From Legionella sp. (GTDB lineage Bacteria; Pseudomonadota; Gammaproteobacteria; Legionellales; Legionellaceae): a stretch of DNA of 64,000 nucleotides. Positions 48,413 through 57,487 of the stretch are shown piece after piece; position 1 is the stretch's first letter, and each line of letters starts with the position of its first letter. The notes below the pieces were generated by a model that worked only from the letters and a program-made list of their open reading frames with translations, was not told the origin of the DNA and made no database searches. Position numbers and translations under genes: made by a program. The stretch spans positions 79,487 to 143,486 of the forward strand of contig PEQM01000041.1 in the NCBI GenBank assembly GCA_002786205.1, written 5' to 3'.

Positions 48413-49413
48413 GTTACTGGCTGCTCTAGTGTCGTAAAAAATTGTTGCTCATTGATTTGCGACAAACACAAACCACCAGCCAAGGCATTGATCAGTAATT
48501 GTGTTTTTTGTTCTGTTAAGGCCCTCTCTATACCGACTGCTATGGTTTTATGGTATTGCTGCTCTAAGGAAGCAAACAAAGATTGGTTCGATGGGGGCAA
48601 GTATTCCAGATAGAGGGCTTGCAACTGGTCAAGGCTTAGCTCGCCATCAAGAATTAAGGCATTCAATGTTTTTCTATATTGCTCATACCTTTTCCATAGC
48701 CGCAGGTTGTCGGCTGCTACTGCATCATAGACAGCTGTTAATGAGCCACCATTGACGGACAAAGGCAGCATCTCACTTTGAGTCATGGTTCCAAGGCTTG
48801 CAAAGTACTCCACATGCCTGACTTGAGGAAAATAAGCACCCTTTTGTACCTGAATGACTAACTTAAACAACGTCACCTCAGCAAGTCCAGCATACTTCAC
48901 CTGTCGCCTTAACTCTTTTCCTGGCTCCATAAACGACAGTGAAATCATTAAAGGCAATACATTGACTAATGCCGTCAGCACTGAGAATGGAAGCTTCGTT
49001 TCATCATGGCGCAAGCGATCTTCGGAGTACTGTTGGGGCAATTCAAGAAACGTTTTCTTGTACTCAAAAGGATGTCTTAACAATTCGTCTACTGCCATTT
49101 GGCGCAGCGTATAAGCCAAGCACATGATGGCCTCAGATTTGGCTGGATGACTGATAAGCCAAGCCTCTAAGGTCTCTGCTGAGACCTTTTCTTTAGCTGT
49201 CTGCTGAGGAAAATAAAAAGCCAATTGCTGTAATAAAGAATTGGCGTATGGTAATGCAAGCATTTGCCCTTGCATTACCTTATCTATAAAAGCCATCGCC
49301 AAAGCATGGAAAAGTTCACCGCCAACATGAATCACTGTTTGTTCTTTATTATTATTCTTCTTTTGAGACTGCTCAAAGCTTCGATTAAAAAAACCAGTAT
49401 TGGATAACATCAT
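48394..49413 (-). CDS. Orphan 339-residue soluble protein
   Basis: I do not recognise this protein. It has no signal peptide, is mostly helical by composition and has one moderately hydrophobic stretch (FSVLTALVNVLPLMISLSF, about 143-161). The N terminus has an Asn/Lys-rich linker (SQKKNNNKEQ). GGGAGA lies just upstream of the ATG, so translation is well supported. No catalytic motif is apparent. A Legionella-specific effector is one option, but nothing in the C terminus proves it. Confidence 0.7.
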   Translation of the reverse strand: MMLSNTGFFNRSFEQSQKKNNNKEQTVIHVGGELFHALAMAFIDKVMQGQMLALPYANSLLQQLAFYFPQQTAKEKVSAETLEAWLISHPAKSEAIMCLAYTLRQMAVDELLRHPFEYKKTFLELPQQYSEDRLRHDETKLPFSVLTALVNVLPLMISLSFMEPGKELRRQVKYAGLAEVTLFKLVIQVQKGAYFPQVRHVEYFASLGTMTQSEMLPLSVNGGSLTAVYDAVAADNLRLWKRYEQYRKTLNALILDGELSLDQLQALYLEYLPPSNQSLFASLEQQYHKTIAVGIERALTEQKTQLLINALAGGLCLSQINEQQFFTTLEQPVTKAAVW

Positions 49414-49593
49414 GGTCTCCCGACAGGGGGTTTTGCTTATTTTAATAAAGCCAGATTAAGAAAATATTAACTATTTTTTTACAGTGTAGACTTAAAAAAT
49501 TGCAAATGAAACAAAAAAAGGCTGCTTGATCGATAAAAAGCTATCGCCAGCATCCAGTCATGTCCGAATTTGGCATGAGGCTTTGTTATTTCG

Positions 49594-49626
49594 CTCTGTA
49601 CACAAAAAAACCTGTCATGTACAGAG
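49594..49626. other. Inverted repeat upstream of the DOT1-like gene
   Basis: Perfect 9-bp arms ctctgtaca / tgtacagag with a 15-nt loop, in the 295-nt gap between divergent genes. It could be an operator or a hairpin. A TATACT at about 49672 lies between it and the methyltransferase gene. Confidence 0.4.
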
Positions 49627-49708
49627 GTTATTTCGGCAACTTTAATGCATGGATGCGCAAATTTCTCTATACTGATAAAACAGACGCCTCTTGAATTGAT
49701 ATGGTTTT

Positions 49709-50452
49709 ATGCCAATCCAGCTGCTTTTAGAATATGGGGGTATTGCCAGTGCAAGCCTGCTGTTGATCGTATTAGCATATCCTGCTATGGCCTCTTATTG
49801 GCGTATCAAACGATGGCATCATGCCTTGGCTATTCAGTCACACCTGCCCGTTTTTAATAACTTATATCATGACATCAACGGCTATCAATTGTCTCGTCAA
49901 GCCCGCGCAACGCATGATGGTCTGGAATTTATTTATGGCGAAATTGAGTTTCTTTCTTTCATTGCCCTGCTTTCTTTAACCAAGCCCGATAAAAATACCC
50001 TGTTTTATGATCTGGGCAGTGGCACAGGAAAAGCCGTGCTGGCATGTACCATGGTTTATTCGGTACACAAAGCAGTAGGGATAGAATATTTTCCTGCCTT
50101 GCATCATTGTGCACAAAAACAGGCTCAGCAATTAGCTCAGCAACCTGCTTATGCCCAGCAAAGCAAAGCCATTGAATTCATTCGCAATGATTTTTTTAAT
50201 GAACCATTAATCCATGCTACCTTGATTTTCATTAATGCCACCACCTTATTTGGCAACACATGGGAGCGCCTGGTGGCTCATCTTGAGTCACAGGCAAAAC
50301 AGGCCACTATTATTACCACCAGCAAAGCACTTCATTCGCCTTATTTTAAAATAAGCCACCAGACTCAAGTCTCAATGAGCTGGGGAATAGTATGGGCTTA
50401 TATCCATATTCCGGTTGCCACCCTTACGAAACAACTTGAAAACATTGAATAA
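49709..50452 (+). CDS. Membrane-anchored DOT1-like SAM methyltransferase
   Basis: A 247-residue protein with an N-terminal membrane helix (about 11-30) and a class I methyltransferase domain. The SAM motif FYDLGSGTGKAVL is at 99-111, with the acidic residue of strand 2 in VGIEYFPAL (Glu126), NDFF at 160-163 and INATTLFGNTWERL at 175-188. YGEIEF (76-81) before the SAM motif, and the INATTLFG segment at the place of VNNFAFG, recall the DOT1 family of protein lysine methyltransferases. The substrate is unknown. Start chosen at ATG 49709; the ribosome binding site is weak. Confidence 0.75.
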   Translation: MPIQLLLEYGGIASASLLLIVLAYPAMASYWRIKRWHHALAIQSHLPVFNNLYHDINGYQLSRQARATHDGLEFIYGEIEFLSFIALLSLTKPDKNTLFYDLGSGTGKAVLACTMVYSVHKAVGIEYFPALHHCAQKQAQQLAQQPAYAQQSKAIEFIRNDFFNEPLIHATLIFINATTLFGNTWERLVAHLESQAKQATIITTSKALHSPYFKISHQTQVSMSWGIVWAYIHIPVATLTKQLENIE

Positions 50453-50549
50453 TTTTTTACCTTGTCTATACTTATAGAACAAGAAGGAGTTGTCCGTGCC
50501 TGATGTGCTTTGGCAGAAGACTCTAGTTCACGTGACAGAAGAGGAAACC

Positions 50550-50858
50550 ATGATCAAATCAGAACTCATTGAACGCATTGCGGCTCAGATGACTCATTTG
50601 ACGGAAAAGCAAGTCGCTGATGGCGTCAATCACATCCTGGATCTAATGAGCCAAGCTTTAGAAAACAATCAGCGTATAGAGATCAGAGGATTTGGTAGTT
50701 TTTCACTGCATTACAGGCCATCACGCAATGCTCACAATCCCAAAACCGGTGAAAAAGTAGTTACGGAAGCCAAATACAGCCCTCATTTTAAACCAGGGAA
50801 AGAATTGCGCGAGCGAGTAGATGCTTCTCGCACCAGCAATCCTTTATCTGAAAAATAG
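50550..50858 (+). CDS. ihfB: Integration host factor beta subunit (IHF-beta)
   Basis: A DNA-bending protein of the HU/IHF family, 102 residues from the ATG at 50550 (gagga upstream). [11 protein letters not shown] starts the family fold. [16 protein letters not shown] and the tip [11 protein letters not shown] with the intercalating proline identify IHF-beta. The C terminus extends beyond E. coli IHF-beta by about 8 residues. The same frame is open upstream to a GTG at 50496 that also has AAGGAG 6 nt before it, which would add 18 residues. Confidence 0.93.
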   Translation: MIKSELIERIAAQMTHLTEKQVADGVNHILDLMSQALENNQRIEIRGFGSFSLHYRPSRNAHNPKTGEKVVTEAKYSPHFKPGKELRERVDASRTSNPLSEK

Positions 50859-50916
50859 GCTCAAAATGCCATCTTTTGATGGCAGTAAGGCTCATGACAA
50901 CGGCATTCTGGATAGG

Positions 50917-51483
50917 TCAAGTGCGTGGCAAAGTAACGCCTGTTTGTCCTTGATATTTGCCACCTCGGTCACGATAAGAAACAGCACAGACCTCATCTGC
51001 TTCTAGAAAAATCATTTGAGCAACCCCTTCATGAGCATAAATTTTAGCGGGCAAGGTGGTTGTATTTGAAAATTCTAAAGTAACATGCCCTTCCCATTCT
51101 GGCTCCAAGGGTGTGACATTCACTATGATACCGCAGCGTGCATAGGTAGATTTACCTAAACAAATAGTCAAAACATTACGTGGGATGCGAAAATATTCAA
51201 CCGTTCTGGCTAAAGCAAAGGAGTTGGGAGGGATAATACACACATCGGATTTCACATCGATAAAACTATTTTCATCAAAAGCCTTGGGATCAACTACTGC
51301 TGAATTGATGTTGGTAAAAATTTTAAATTCATTAGAACAACGAACATCATAGCCATAACTTGAAACACCATAAGAAACAATTCGTCCTTGTTCATTATGT
51401 CTTACCTGCCCAGGCTGAAAAGGCGCAATCATTCCCTCTTCCAATGCCATTTTTTCAATCCAGCGATCTGATTTAATAGCCAC
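50917..51483 (-). CDS. dcd: dCTP deaminase
   Basis: A trimeric enzyme that deaminates dCTP to dUTP for thymidylate synthesis. Motifs are [11 protein letters not shown] at the N terminus, [16 protein letters not shown], then [32 protein letters not shown] with the catalytic Glu, and [12 protein letters not shown] at the C terminus. The length of 188 residues matches the family. The gene converges with ihfB. Confidence 0.96.
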   Translation of the reverse strand: MAIKSDRWIEKMALEEGMIAPFQPGQVRHNEQGRIVSYGVSSYGYDVRCSNEFKIFTNINSAVVDPKAFDENSFIDVKSDVCIIPPNSFALARTVEYFRIPRNVLTICLGKSTYARCGIIVNVTPLEPEWEGHVTLEFSNTTTLPAKIYAHEGVAQMIFLEADEVCAVSYRDRGGKYQGQTGVTLPRT

Positions 51484-51761
51484 AATAACCCCTTTAATAA
51501 TACAAAAGCTAATGTTCTATCATAAACTGGCGCAAAACAAAAGTTCTCTACATGACAAAAGTTAAACAGCACTTCGGCACAGTGAACGCCATTAAGATGT
51601 AAGCTTTGTCCGGTAAACGAACTTTTTTTTACCATAAAAGCTCGTGTCGATTCACCACATGGTGAAGATGTTGGAAAAAAATCCGCTTTGAATGCCGGTT
51701 GTAATTGGAACCAACCGGCGCTTATCGCTTGAAATCAAGCGCATTGACATGATGAATGAAA

Positions 51762-53354
51762 TTAGAAATAAACGCCTATTTGAGCCGAAATAGTATCTGC
51801 TCCCTTACCTGTACCTACCGTGTTTTGGTTAGGGGGGAAATTGGCCAAAGCAGAATTGGCACCATTGGCATATTGATTGGCTGCATAATCTATATCATGC
51901 CTGTATTCCAGACTTTCTACTGTATCCTTCCAAATAGAGATGTTAAATACGCCAACATAACGTTGCTGTGGTAAATTTAAAGCCAGTGCATCTTTAGTCC
52001 ATTGATAACCCAATCCCAAAGATGCTGGCCTGTCAAAAGCTTTAAACGTCATATTTGCTTCTACCTGCCCTGCTTGTGGCTTGGCACCTTGGCCATTCAT
52101 ACTCAAATCTTGTGTACGAAAACGCTCCGTTGCAGTCAACCATTCTGCATAAAAATTATAGCGATCAAAGGCTATATTGCCATAGATATCAAAAGCCGGG
52201 GTCTTGCGGACAGATTCATTACCATTGGTTAAAGAACCAAAGCCGCCAAAAGTAGTTCCCGGTATGGATGCCGTGCCTTGCATTCCTGCCGCATCATCGA
52301 CTGAACTAATAAGACTGGTTCCTACTTCGCCTGTGATCTCATTATGAGCAAAAATATAGCCTAAATTGTATCCACCAATACCTGACTGCCCTAAAGTGGT
52401 ATCACTTTTATAACCATAAACCGCGGCAAAAGGACCTGTATTTTCTTGCGATTTGTAACCTAAAATAAAAGGTCTGGTTTTAGTACGCGCCACATTCATA
52501 GTCAAAGGAGCGCTAATCATGGAACTGGAATAACGACCGAAAGGAACATAAATTTGACCAGCAGTAAAATAAAATGGCGTTTTATCCAAATTCCCTATGT
52601 TGACAAAACCCATATTCAGATGAAAAGAGGAATTATTAATCCGTGGACCTACAGAAGGAGGACTTTCATCATAAGCAACGGCAATGTACCCTTCTACATT
52701 TTGATTCAAAGCGGCAGCAAAATCGATTTCGCTAGATCCTAAAGTCAGATCACCATCAGTTTGCCCCAAATAAGGATTGCCTATAGTCGCCATTGGCTCT
52801 ACTTTTCCACTTACGGCAATAATAGGCATCTCCGGAATAGGATAACCAATTTGTTGATAGGCTCTATACAACCGACGGCGTTGCTGCATCAAGCGAATGT
52901 CTCGGTTGATGCTGGAAATATTAACAATATAATCGGAACCATCAAAAGCCGGCCTATCCCCAAGATAAGGAGAGCTTACCACCGGGGTTCCTGCAATATA
53001 TGTCACCACATTGTTATCAGCAACCAAAGCCGTAGGATAAAAACCGATAGACTCAGGATGTGCATCCGGCACATGTACCATCAGTTCGGAAGAATGAAAA
53101 TTCTCCGTTTTATTACGTGATTTTTGAGCCACATCGGGTGCCGAAGAATCCTTGGCTGTTGCTGTTTTCTTTTGCACAGGCATACTGCGCTTCTTATTCT
53201 GTGAAACATTAGCCTGCAGATGGTTTAATTTTTCTTGTAATGCTTCGGTTTGTTGTTTTAATGCATTAATCTGCTTTTGTAATTGAACATCTTCTACAGC
53301 ATAGAGTGGTAAAGAAAAACACATCATTGCCATAAACGCTTTACTGAACTTCAT
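51762..53354 (-). CDS. lbtU: LbtU-family siderophore porin
   Basis: An outer membrane beta-barrel of 530 residues. The Sec signal ends near LPLYAVEDV. A short coiled coil follows (about 24-55, LQKQINALKQQTEALQEK) and then a barrel whose last residue is Phe (IGVYF), the usual C-terminal barrel signature. The coiled coil followed by a 16-strand-like barrel matches LbtU, the L. pneumophila receptor/porin for legiobactin. No lbtA/lbtB/lbtC genes are visible, and Legionella carry several LbtU paralogues, so the actual substrate is uncertain. Confidence 0.8.
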   Translation of the reverse strand: MKFSKAFMAMMCFSLPLYAVEDVQLQKQINALKQQTEALQEKLNHLQANVSQNKKRSMPVQKKTATAKDSSAPDVAQKSRNKTENFHSSELMVHVPDAHPESIGFYPTALVADNNVVTYIAGTPVVSSPYLGDRPAFDGSDYIVNISSINRDIRLMQQRRRLYRAYQQIGYPIPEMPIIAVSGKVEPMATIGNPYLGQTDGDLTLGSSEIDFAAALNQNVEGYIAVAYDESPPSVGPRINNSSFHLNMGFVNIGNLDKTPFYFTAGQIYVPFGRYSSSMISAPLTMNVARTKTRPFILGYKSQENTGPFAAVYGYKSDTTLGQSGIGGYNLGYIFAHNEITGEVGTSLISSVDDAAGMQGTASIPGTTFGGFGSLTNGNESVRKTPAFDIYGNIAFDRYNFYAEWLTATERFRTQDLSMNGQGAKPQAGQVEANMTFKAFDRPASLGLGYQWTKDALALNLPQQRYVGVFNISIWKDTVESLEYRHDIDYAANQYANGANSALANFPPNQNTVGTGKGADTISAQIGVYF

Positions 53355-53407
53355 ATGGCCTACCCCTTATTTATTATTTTGTACTTCCTGGTTGGACAGC
53401 GAAAAGG

Positions 53408-53436
53408 ATTATAGCGCGGCCAAAGGGGTCTGACTA
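53408..53436 (-). promoter_or_regulatory. Promoter of the lbtU-like gene
   Basis: On the minus strand TAGTCA (53436-53431), a 17-nt spacer and TATAAT (53413-53408), leaving a leader of about 45 nt before the ATG. A Fur box is not obvious. Confidence 0.5.
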
Positions 53437-53447
53437 GAAGCAATGAA

Positions 53448-53545
53448 GCAAAAAAAAGCCCATCGTGGCAAAGGAGATGGCATAACGAGACTTGTCAGGC
53501 ATGAAATGCCATTCCATATTGAAAAGAAAATGCATCTCAACTTAC
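53448..53545 (-). ncRNA. Candidate small RNA between the MOMP and lbtU-like genes
   Basis: A perfect -10 box TATAAT (53557-53552, minus strand) is followed by about 98 nt with no ORF. A hairpin ggcat-ttc-atgcc lies at 53498-53510. At the end a weak stem (ccatc / gatgg) is followed by a run of eight T (53457-53450). A strong MOMP terminator lies upstream (53623-53652) and the lbtU promoter just downstream, so this stretch is an independent transcription unit if transcribed. The -35 is poor. Confidence 0.35.
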
Positions 53546-53622
53546 AAAATGATTATAGAATAGAAGAAGTTCGGAAGAAAAATACCAGAGGCGAGTGCTG
53601 CAAAACATAACAAGCGCTGCAA

Positions 53623-53652
53623 AAAAAAGCCCATCCAAGGATGGGCTTTTTA
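53623..53652. terminator. Strong terminator of the MOMP gene
   Basis: Perfect arms aaaagcccatcc / ggatgggctttt with a 2-nt core and eight T on the minus strand, 18-47 nt after the MOMP stop. Confidence 0.92.
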
Positions 53653-53669
53653 TCCTTAAAAACTAAGGA

Positions 53670-54590
53670 TTAAACGTTACCAACATACTTCAGACCGAAG
53701 TAAACGCCGTTGAAAGCAACGCTATGAGAAGCTGCCAAACCACGATGTAAAGCAGTAGTAGTTTGTGCATCAACGTAATCAGTCCACATGTAACCAGCAT
53801 CAAGAGTCAAATCACCTTGAGCCATAGCATAAGTGTAGTTAGCACCTAACTTGGCATCGAACTCAGGAACTACGTTAGTTCTAGATCCGAAAGTACCAAC
53901 TGTTCTAACAGTGTTAGTACCAGCAGAACCGATTAAAGTCTCATCGTTGAAGCTGGAAGTACCAACTAACAATGCAGCAGCGCCTTTAGCATAAATACCG
54001 AAGCCATTGCCAAAACCGTAGTTCATGTCAACACCTGCGCGTGGACCGAAGCCATTGAACTGGTGTTTGAAGCCAGAAGTAGCAGCATAAGAAGCATCAG
54101 CAAGAACGGCAACAAGAGGATTTGCTTCAAATTTTAAACGAGAGAACTCAACACCGCCATGGAAACGCATAGAAGTAGTTGCGCTGAAATCAACCAATTG
54201 ACCAAATTCAACGTTTACTTGATCCCAGTTAGATTGGAAATGAGAGTAATCAGTAATGTCAGCGAAATATGTAGAATGGCTGCCATCTAGACGAGTCCAG
54301 TTTACATTGACGTCACTGCCTGTACCGTAATGGTAACCAGCTTCTAAAATAAAGCCCCAGTTCCAGTTGTCGTTATCGAAACGTGGAAGCTCAGCAATTG
54401 TGTCAGCAATATAGCTGCCCATAGTAGTAGTAGGTTGAGCATATAATGCATAACCACCAACTTCCCAAGCAGATTTTTCACAAGGAACAGTTACGTTACC
54501 TGGTGTGCATACTGGCCCCATAGTACCAGCGAATACTGCGCTGCTACCTAAAGCAAGAACAGCTACCGCTGTTTTTTTCAAATTTAACAT
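53670..54590 (-). CDS. Legionella-type major outer membrane protein (MOMP porin)
   Basis: An outer membrane porin of the Legionella_OMP family, 306 residues. The signal peptide MLNLKKTAVAVLALGSSAVFAG is followed by TMGPVCTPGNVTVPCEKSAW, with the cysteines that form disulfide bonds in L. pneumophila MOMP. EVGGYALYAQP, WNWGFILEAGYHYGTG and the C-terminal FNGVYFGLKYVGNV are typical. The ATG at 54590 has GGAG 6 nt upstream. In L. pneumophila MOMP is the abundant porin and binds complement C3. Confidence 0.93.
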   Translation of the reverse strand: MLNLKKTAVAVLALGSSAVFAGTMGPVCTPGNVTVPCEKSAWEVGGYALYAQPTTTMGSYIADTIAELPRFDNDNWNWGFILEAGYHYGTGSDVNVNWTRLDGSHSTYFADITDYSHFQSNWDQVNVEFGQLVDFSATTSMRFHGGVEFSRLKFEANPLVAVLADASYAATSGFKHQFNGFGPRAGVDMNYGFGNGFGIYAKGAAALLVGTSSFNDETLIGSAGTNTVRTVGTFGSRTNVVPEFDAKLGANYTYAMAQGDLTLDAGYMWTDYVDAQTTTALHRGLAASHSVAFNGVYFGLKYVGNV

Positions 54591-54694
54591 GCTTATCTCC
54601 ACTTTTTTATTATTAATTTCCGTTTGTTACCAATTTAAAAAATAATCAGCAACAGTACGCTGCTTTCGCTCTAATCGAGAGCGTACCTGAACAA

Positions 54695-54723
54695 ATTATC
54701 CAGCTGGACTTTCACAAAGTCAA
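54695..54723 (-). promoter_or_regulatory. Strong promoter of the MOMP gene
   Basis: On the minus strand TTGACT (54723-54718), a 17-nt spacer and GATAAT (54700-54695). Transcription would start near 54688, giving a leader of about 98 nt with a small hairpin (gctct / agagc). Confidence 0.75.
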
Positions 54724-55140
54724 CAGTATTGCTGAAATTTCTTACCAACTAACTGCCTTATCAATTTGCTGTCATTGCCTGACTTGCACTGCTTAATCTG
54801 CTATGGATTACTCTTTGTCAAACTGTGCTTAAAAAGAATCTTGCAGTTCTTAAACTGTGCCTGCCTGTACCTCTATACCCTACTTGATCATATCAGTTCA
54901 ATAAAGCACTTTTACTTGTCCATGATCAAGCAAGTAATATTCAGAGTATTTGCACTGTTTTTATATATGTCAAGAAAATATAGGAAAAAAAATCAATATT
55001 TTCATAAAGATATATAAAAAAAAATCTTTGGGGCTTTTTTTTAGTCACTATGGCGCCTACTTGCATTCCCTTTTTGCATTATGATAAATACTTTAAATCA
55101 TGATATTCTCAAAACACTCGAACAATAATATGATCCTGAC
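54724..55140. other. AT-rich region between MOMP and pyrC
   Basis: About 400 nt without a supported gene. The part 54960-55040 is very AT-rich, with long A and T tracts (for example aaaaaaaaatcttt...ggcttttttttag), which could bend DNA or bind IHF/H-NS-like proteins. A plus-strand ORF at 54766-55017 looks like chance: Cys/Leu-rich and without a ribosome binding site. Confidence 0.4.
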
Positions 55141-56166
55141 ATGTTAATAATTAACAGACCTGATGACTGGCACGTACATTTTCGCGATGGCGATATATTA
55201 GAGCATACTGTACCTGCAACAGCGTCGCATTTTGCAAGAGCCTTGGTCATGCCTAATCTTATTCCTGCGCTGACCAGTGTCAAAGCACTGCACGAATACA
55301 GAAAACGCATACTCGCTGCAGCAAACAACAGCCGTTTTGTCCCTTATATGACTTGCTATCTTAATGAATCAGTGCTTCCTGAGGAATTAGCAGCCATAGC
55401 AAAAGACCCTTATATTTTAGGGGGCAAGCTCTATCCCGCCGGAGCAACCACTCATTCTGATGAGGGAGTAAAATCTTTAAAAACTTTATACCCTCTATTT
55501 GAGATCATGCAGCAAGAAGACCTGGTATTACAAATCCATGGTGAAGTCACGCATGGAGACATCTTTGCTCGAGAAAGCCGCTTCATTGAAGAACATTTAA
55601 AACCGCTAAGCCTTCATTTTCCTCGCTTACGAATTGTACTGGAGCATATTTCCAGTAAAGCAGCAGTAGAATTTGTTACTCAGGCCTCACCAAAAATTGC
55701 GGCCACCATCACACCGCACCATCTTTTATTCAACCGCAATCAATTATTGGCAGGCGGGATCAGGCCACATTACTATTGCTTACCCATTTTAAAACAGGCC
55801 CGTGATCAAAAAGCGTTACAGCAAGCAGTTGCCAGTGGCAATCCCAAGTTTTTTGCAGGAACCGACAGTGCTCCACATCCCAAAACGATGAAAGAGGCAG
55901 CCTGTGGTTGTGCTGGCATTTATTCCGCACCTTATGCATTGGCTTTTTATGCACAACTTTTTGAACAAATCGACCAGCTACACCGTCTGAACTATTTTAT
56001 GAGCTATTATGGCGCCCTGTTTTATCAACTCCCCCCCAATAAGGACTGTATCGAACTCATCAAAAAACCCAATCCCGTTCCTTTGTCTTTGTCTTTAGGA
56101 GCACATGAAGTTGTTCCCATGGCGGCCGGAGAAACATTGCCATGGAGTGTTAATGAGCACCAATAA
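55141..56166 (+). CDS. pyrC: Dihydroorotase, type II
   Basis: A zinc amidohydrolase of pyrimidine synthesis, 341 residues. The HxH metal motif is DWHVHFRDGD (about residue 14), the carboxylated lysine is in GGKLYPAGATTHSDEGV (about residue 100), and the catalytic Asp is in FAGTDSAPHPK. TITPHHLLFNRNQLL is also conserved. There is no obvious ribosome binding site. The 3-prime end overlaps rnt by 14 nt. Confidence 0.96.
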   Translation: MLIINRPDDWHVHFRDGDILEHTVPATASHFARALVMPNLIPALTSVKALHEYRKRILAAANNSRFVPYMTCYLNESVLPEELAAIAKDPYILGGKLYPAGATTHSDEGVKSLKTLYPLFEIMQQEDLVLQIHGEVTHGDIFARESRFIEEHLKPLSLHFPRLRIVLEHISSKAAVEFVTQASPKIAATITPHHLLFNRNQLLAGGIRPHYYCLPILKQARDQKALQQAVASGNPKFFAGTDSAPHPKTMKEAACGCAGIYSAPYALAFYAQLFEQIDQLHRLNYFMSYYGALFYQLPPNKDCIELIKKPNPVPLSLSLGAHEVVPMAAGETLPWSVNEHQ

Positions 56167-56776
56167 AATTATTTTAAGTAAACGAATCAAAGAGCGGTTC
56201 AGAGGTTTTCTTCCCGTCGTCATCGATGTGGAAACGGCCGGTGTTGATCCTAGAAAAAATGCGCTGCTAGAAATTGGGCTGGCATTTATTGCCATGGATG
56301 ATCAAGGTTTACTGTACAGAAAAGAGAGCTTTTTTGAACATGTTATTCCTTTTCCTGGCGCGTTGTTAGATCAAAAGTCCCTCGATTTCATCCAAGTGGA
56401 TCCCTTTCAACCACTTCGTTTTGCCATTGAAGAAAAAGAAGCATTAGACCGTTTATTTAAAAACATCCGTGCAGAATTAAAAAAGACACAATGTCAAAGA
56501 GCGGTACTTGTTGGTCACAATGCCTGGTTTGATTTGTTATTTTTGAATGAAGCCATCCACCGTACTGGAGCGACCTCTCCATTTCATTCTTTTACATGCT
56601 TTGATACAGCCACTTTGGCAGGCCTGATTTATGGTCAAACCGTACTGGCTAAGGCAGTGCATGCGGCAGGATTACATTTTAATGCCAATGAAGCCCACTC
56701 TGCACTCTACGATGCGGAGATAACCGCGGATTTATTTTGTATTATGGCAAATCAATGGCGCAATGTCATTCGCTGA
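56153..56776 (+). CDS. rnt: Ribonuclease T
   Basis: A DEDDh exoribonuclease that trims tRNA and other stable RNAs. The three Exo motifs are VVIDVETAG (Asp, Glu), LVGHNAWFDLLFL and HSALYDAEITADLF (His and Asp). The ATG at 56153 has GGAG 6 nt upstream and gives 207 residues, near E. coli RNase T (215); the frame extends 16 codons further upstream inside pyrC. The pyrC-rnt pairing is found in other gamma-proteobacteria. Confidence 0.95.
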   Translation: MSTNKIILSKRIKERFRGFLPVVIDVETAGVDPRKNALLEIGLAFIAMDDQGLLYRKESFFEHVIPFPGALLDQKSLDFIQVDPFQPLRFAIEEKEALDRLFKNIRAELKKTQCQRAVLVGHNAWFDLLFLNEAIHRTGATSPFHSFTCFDTATLAGLIYGQTVLAKAVHAAGLHFNANEAHSALYDAEITADLFCIMANQWRNVIR

Positions 56777-56834
56777 CAAGGCCATGATTTGCCCAAAATA
56801 AGCTGACATCTCGCTAACGCTGCGAGATGATGTC

Positions 56835-57440
56835 TTATAACTTATCAGAGTGTTTGCCCAAGTATTCTGCAACGCCCGCTGGAGATGCCTTCATACCTGT
56901 ATCGCCTTTTTTCCAGCCAGCAGGACACACTTCGCCATGTTCTTCAAAATACTGCACCGCATCAATAGTACGCAATAACTCGTCAATATTACGTCCGATA
57001 GGTAAATCATTAACGATTTGTGAACGTACCATGCCGTTGGTATCAATAATGAAAGCGCCACGAAAAGCCACGCCAGCAACAGGATGCTCAACGCCATAAG
57101 ATTGGCAAATACTATGATTCATATCTGCCGCCATAGTAAAGCGCACAGAGCCTATGCCACCTTTTTCTACCGGCGTATTTCTATAGGCATTATGAGTGAA
57201 ATGAGAATCAATAGAAACGGCAACCACTTCTACATTACGGCTTTTAAATTCTTCTATCCTGTTATTTAAAGCAATCAATTCTGAAGGACAAACAAAAGTA
57301 AAATCTAAAGGATAGAAAAATACCAACCCGTACTTTCCCTTTAAATGTTCATATAAGTTAAACTTATCAACAATTTCACCATTTCCCAGCACAGCAGCGA
57401 CAGTAAAATCTGGTGCTTTACAACCGACCAAAACGCTCAT
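56835..57440 (-). CDS. 2-Cys peroxiredoxin, AhpC/Prx1 type
   Basis: A thiol peroxidase that reduces H2O2 and organic peroxides. The peroxidatic Cys is in FYPLDFTFVCPSEL (about residue 50), and the resolving Cys in HGEVCPAGWKKGD (about residue 170). The ATG at 57440 has GGAG upstream; length 201. It follows the monothiol glutaredoxin gene by 47 nt on the same strand, so an oxidative-stress operon is plausible. Confidence 0.93.
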   Translation of the reverse strand: MSVLVGCKAPDFTVAAVLGNGEIVDKFNLYEHLKGKYGLVFFYPLDFTFVCPSELIALNNRIEEFKSRNVEVVAVSIDSHFTHNAYRNTPVEKGGIGSVRFTMAADMNHSICQSYGVEHPVAGVAFRGAFIIDTNGMVRSQIVNDLPIGRNIDELLRTIDAVQYFEEHGEVCPAGWKKGDTGMKASPAGVAEYLGKHSDKL

Positions 57441-57487
57441 TTTTATCTCCATTAATTTGCGGCATTGACCGCTTTCATGTTAAATTA

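Noticed and set aside
50524..50539. parS-like sequence tagttcacgtgacaga
   Set aside because: Only 12 of 16 bases match the usual parS consensus. It is about 43 kb from parAB and inside the ihfB leader, so chance is likely.
54766..55017. Plus-strand ORF of 83 residues upstream of pyrC
   Set aside because: No ribosome binding site, Cys/Leu-rich composition typical of AT-rich noncoding DNA, and it overlaps the region upstream of the MOMP promoter.
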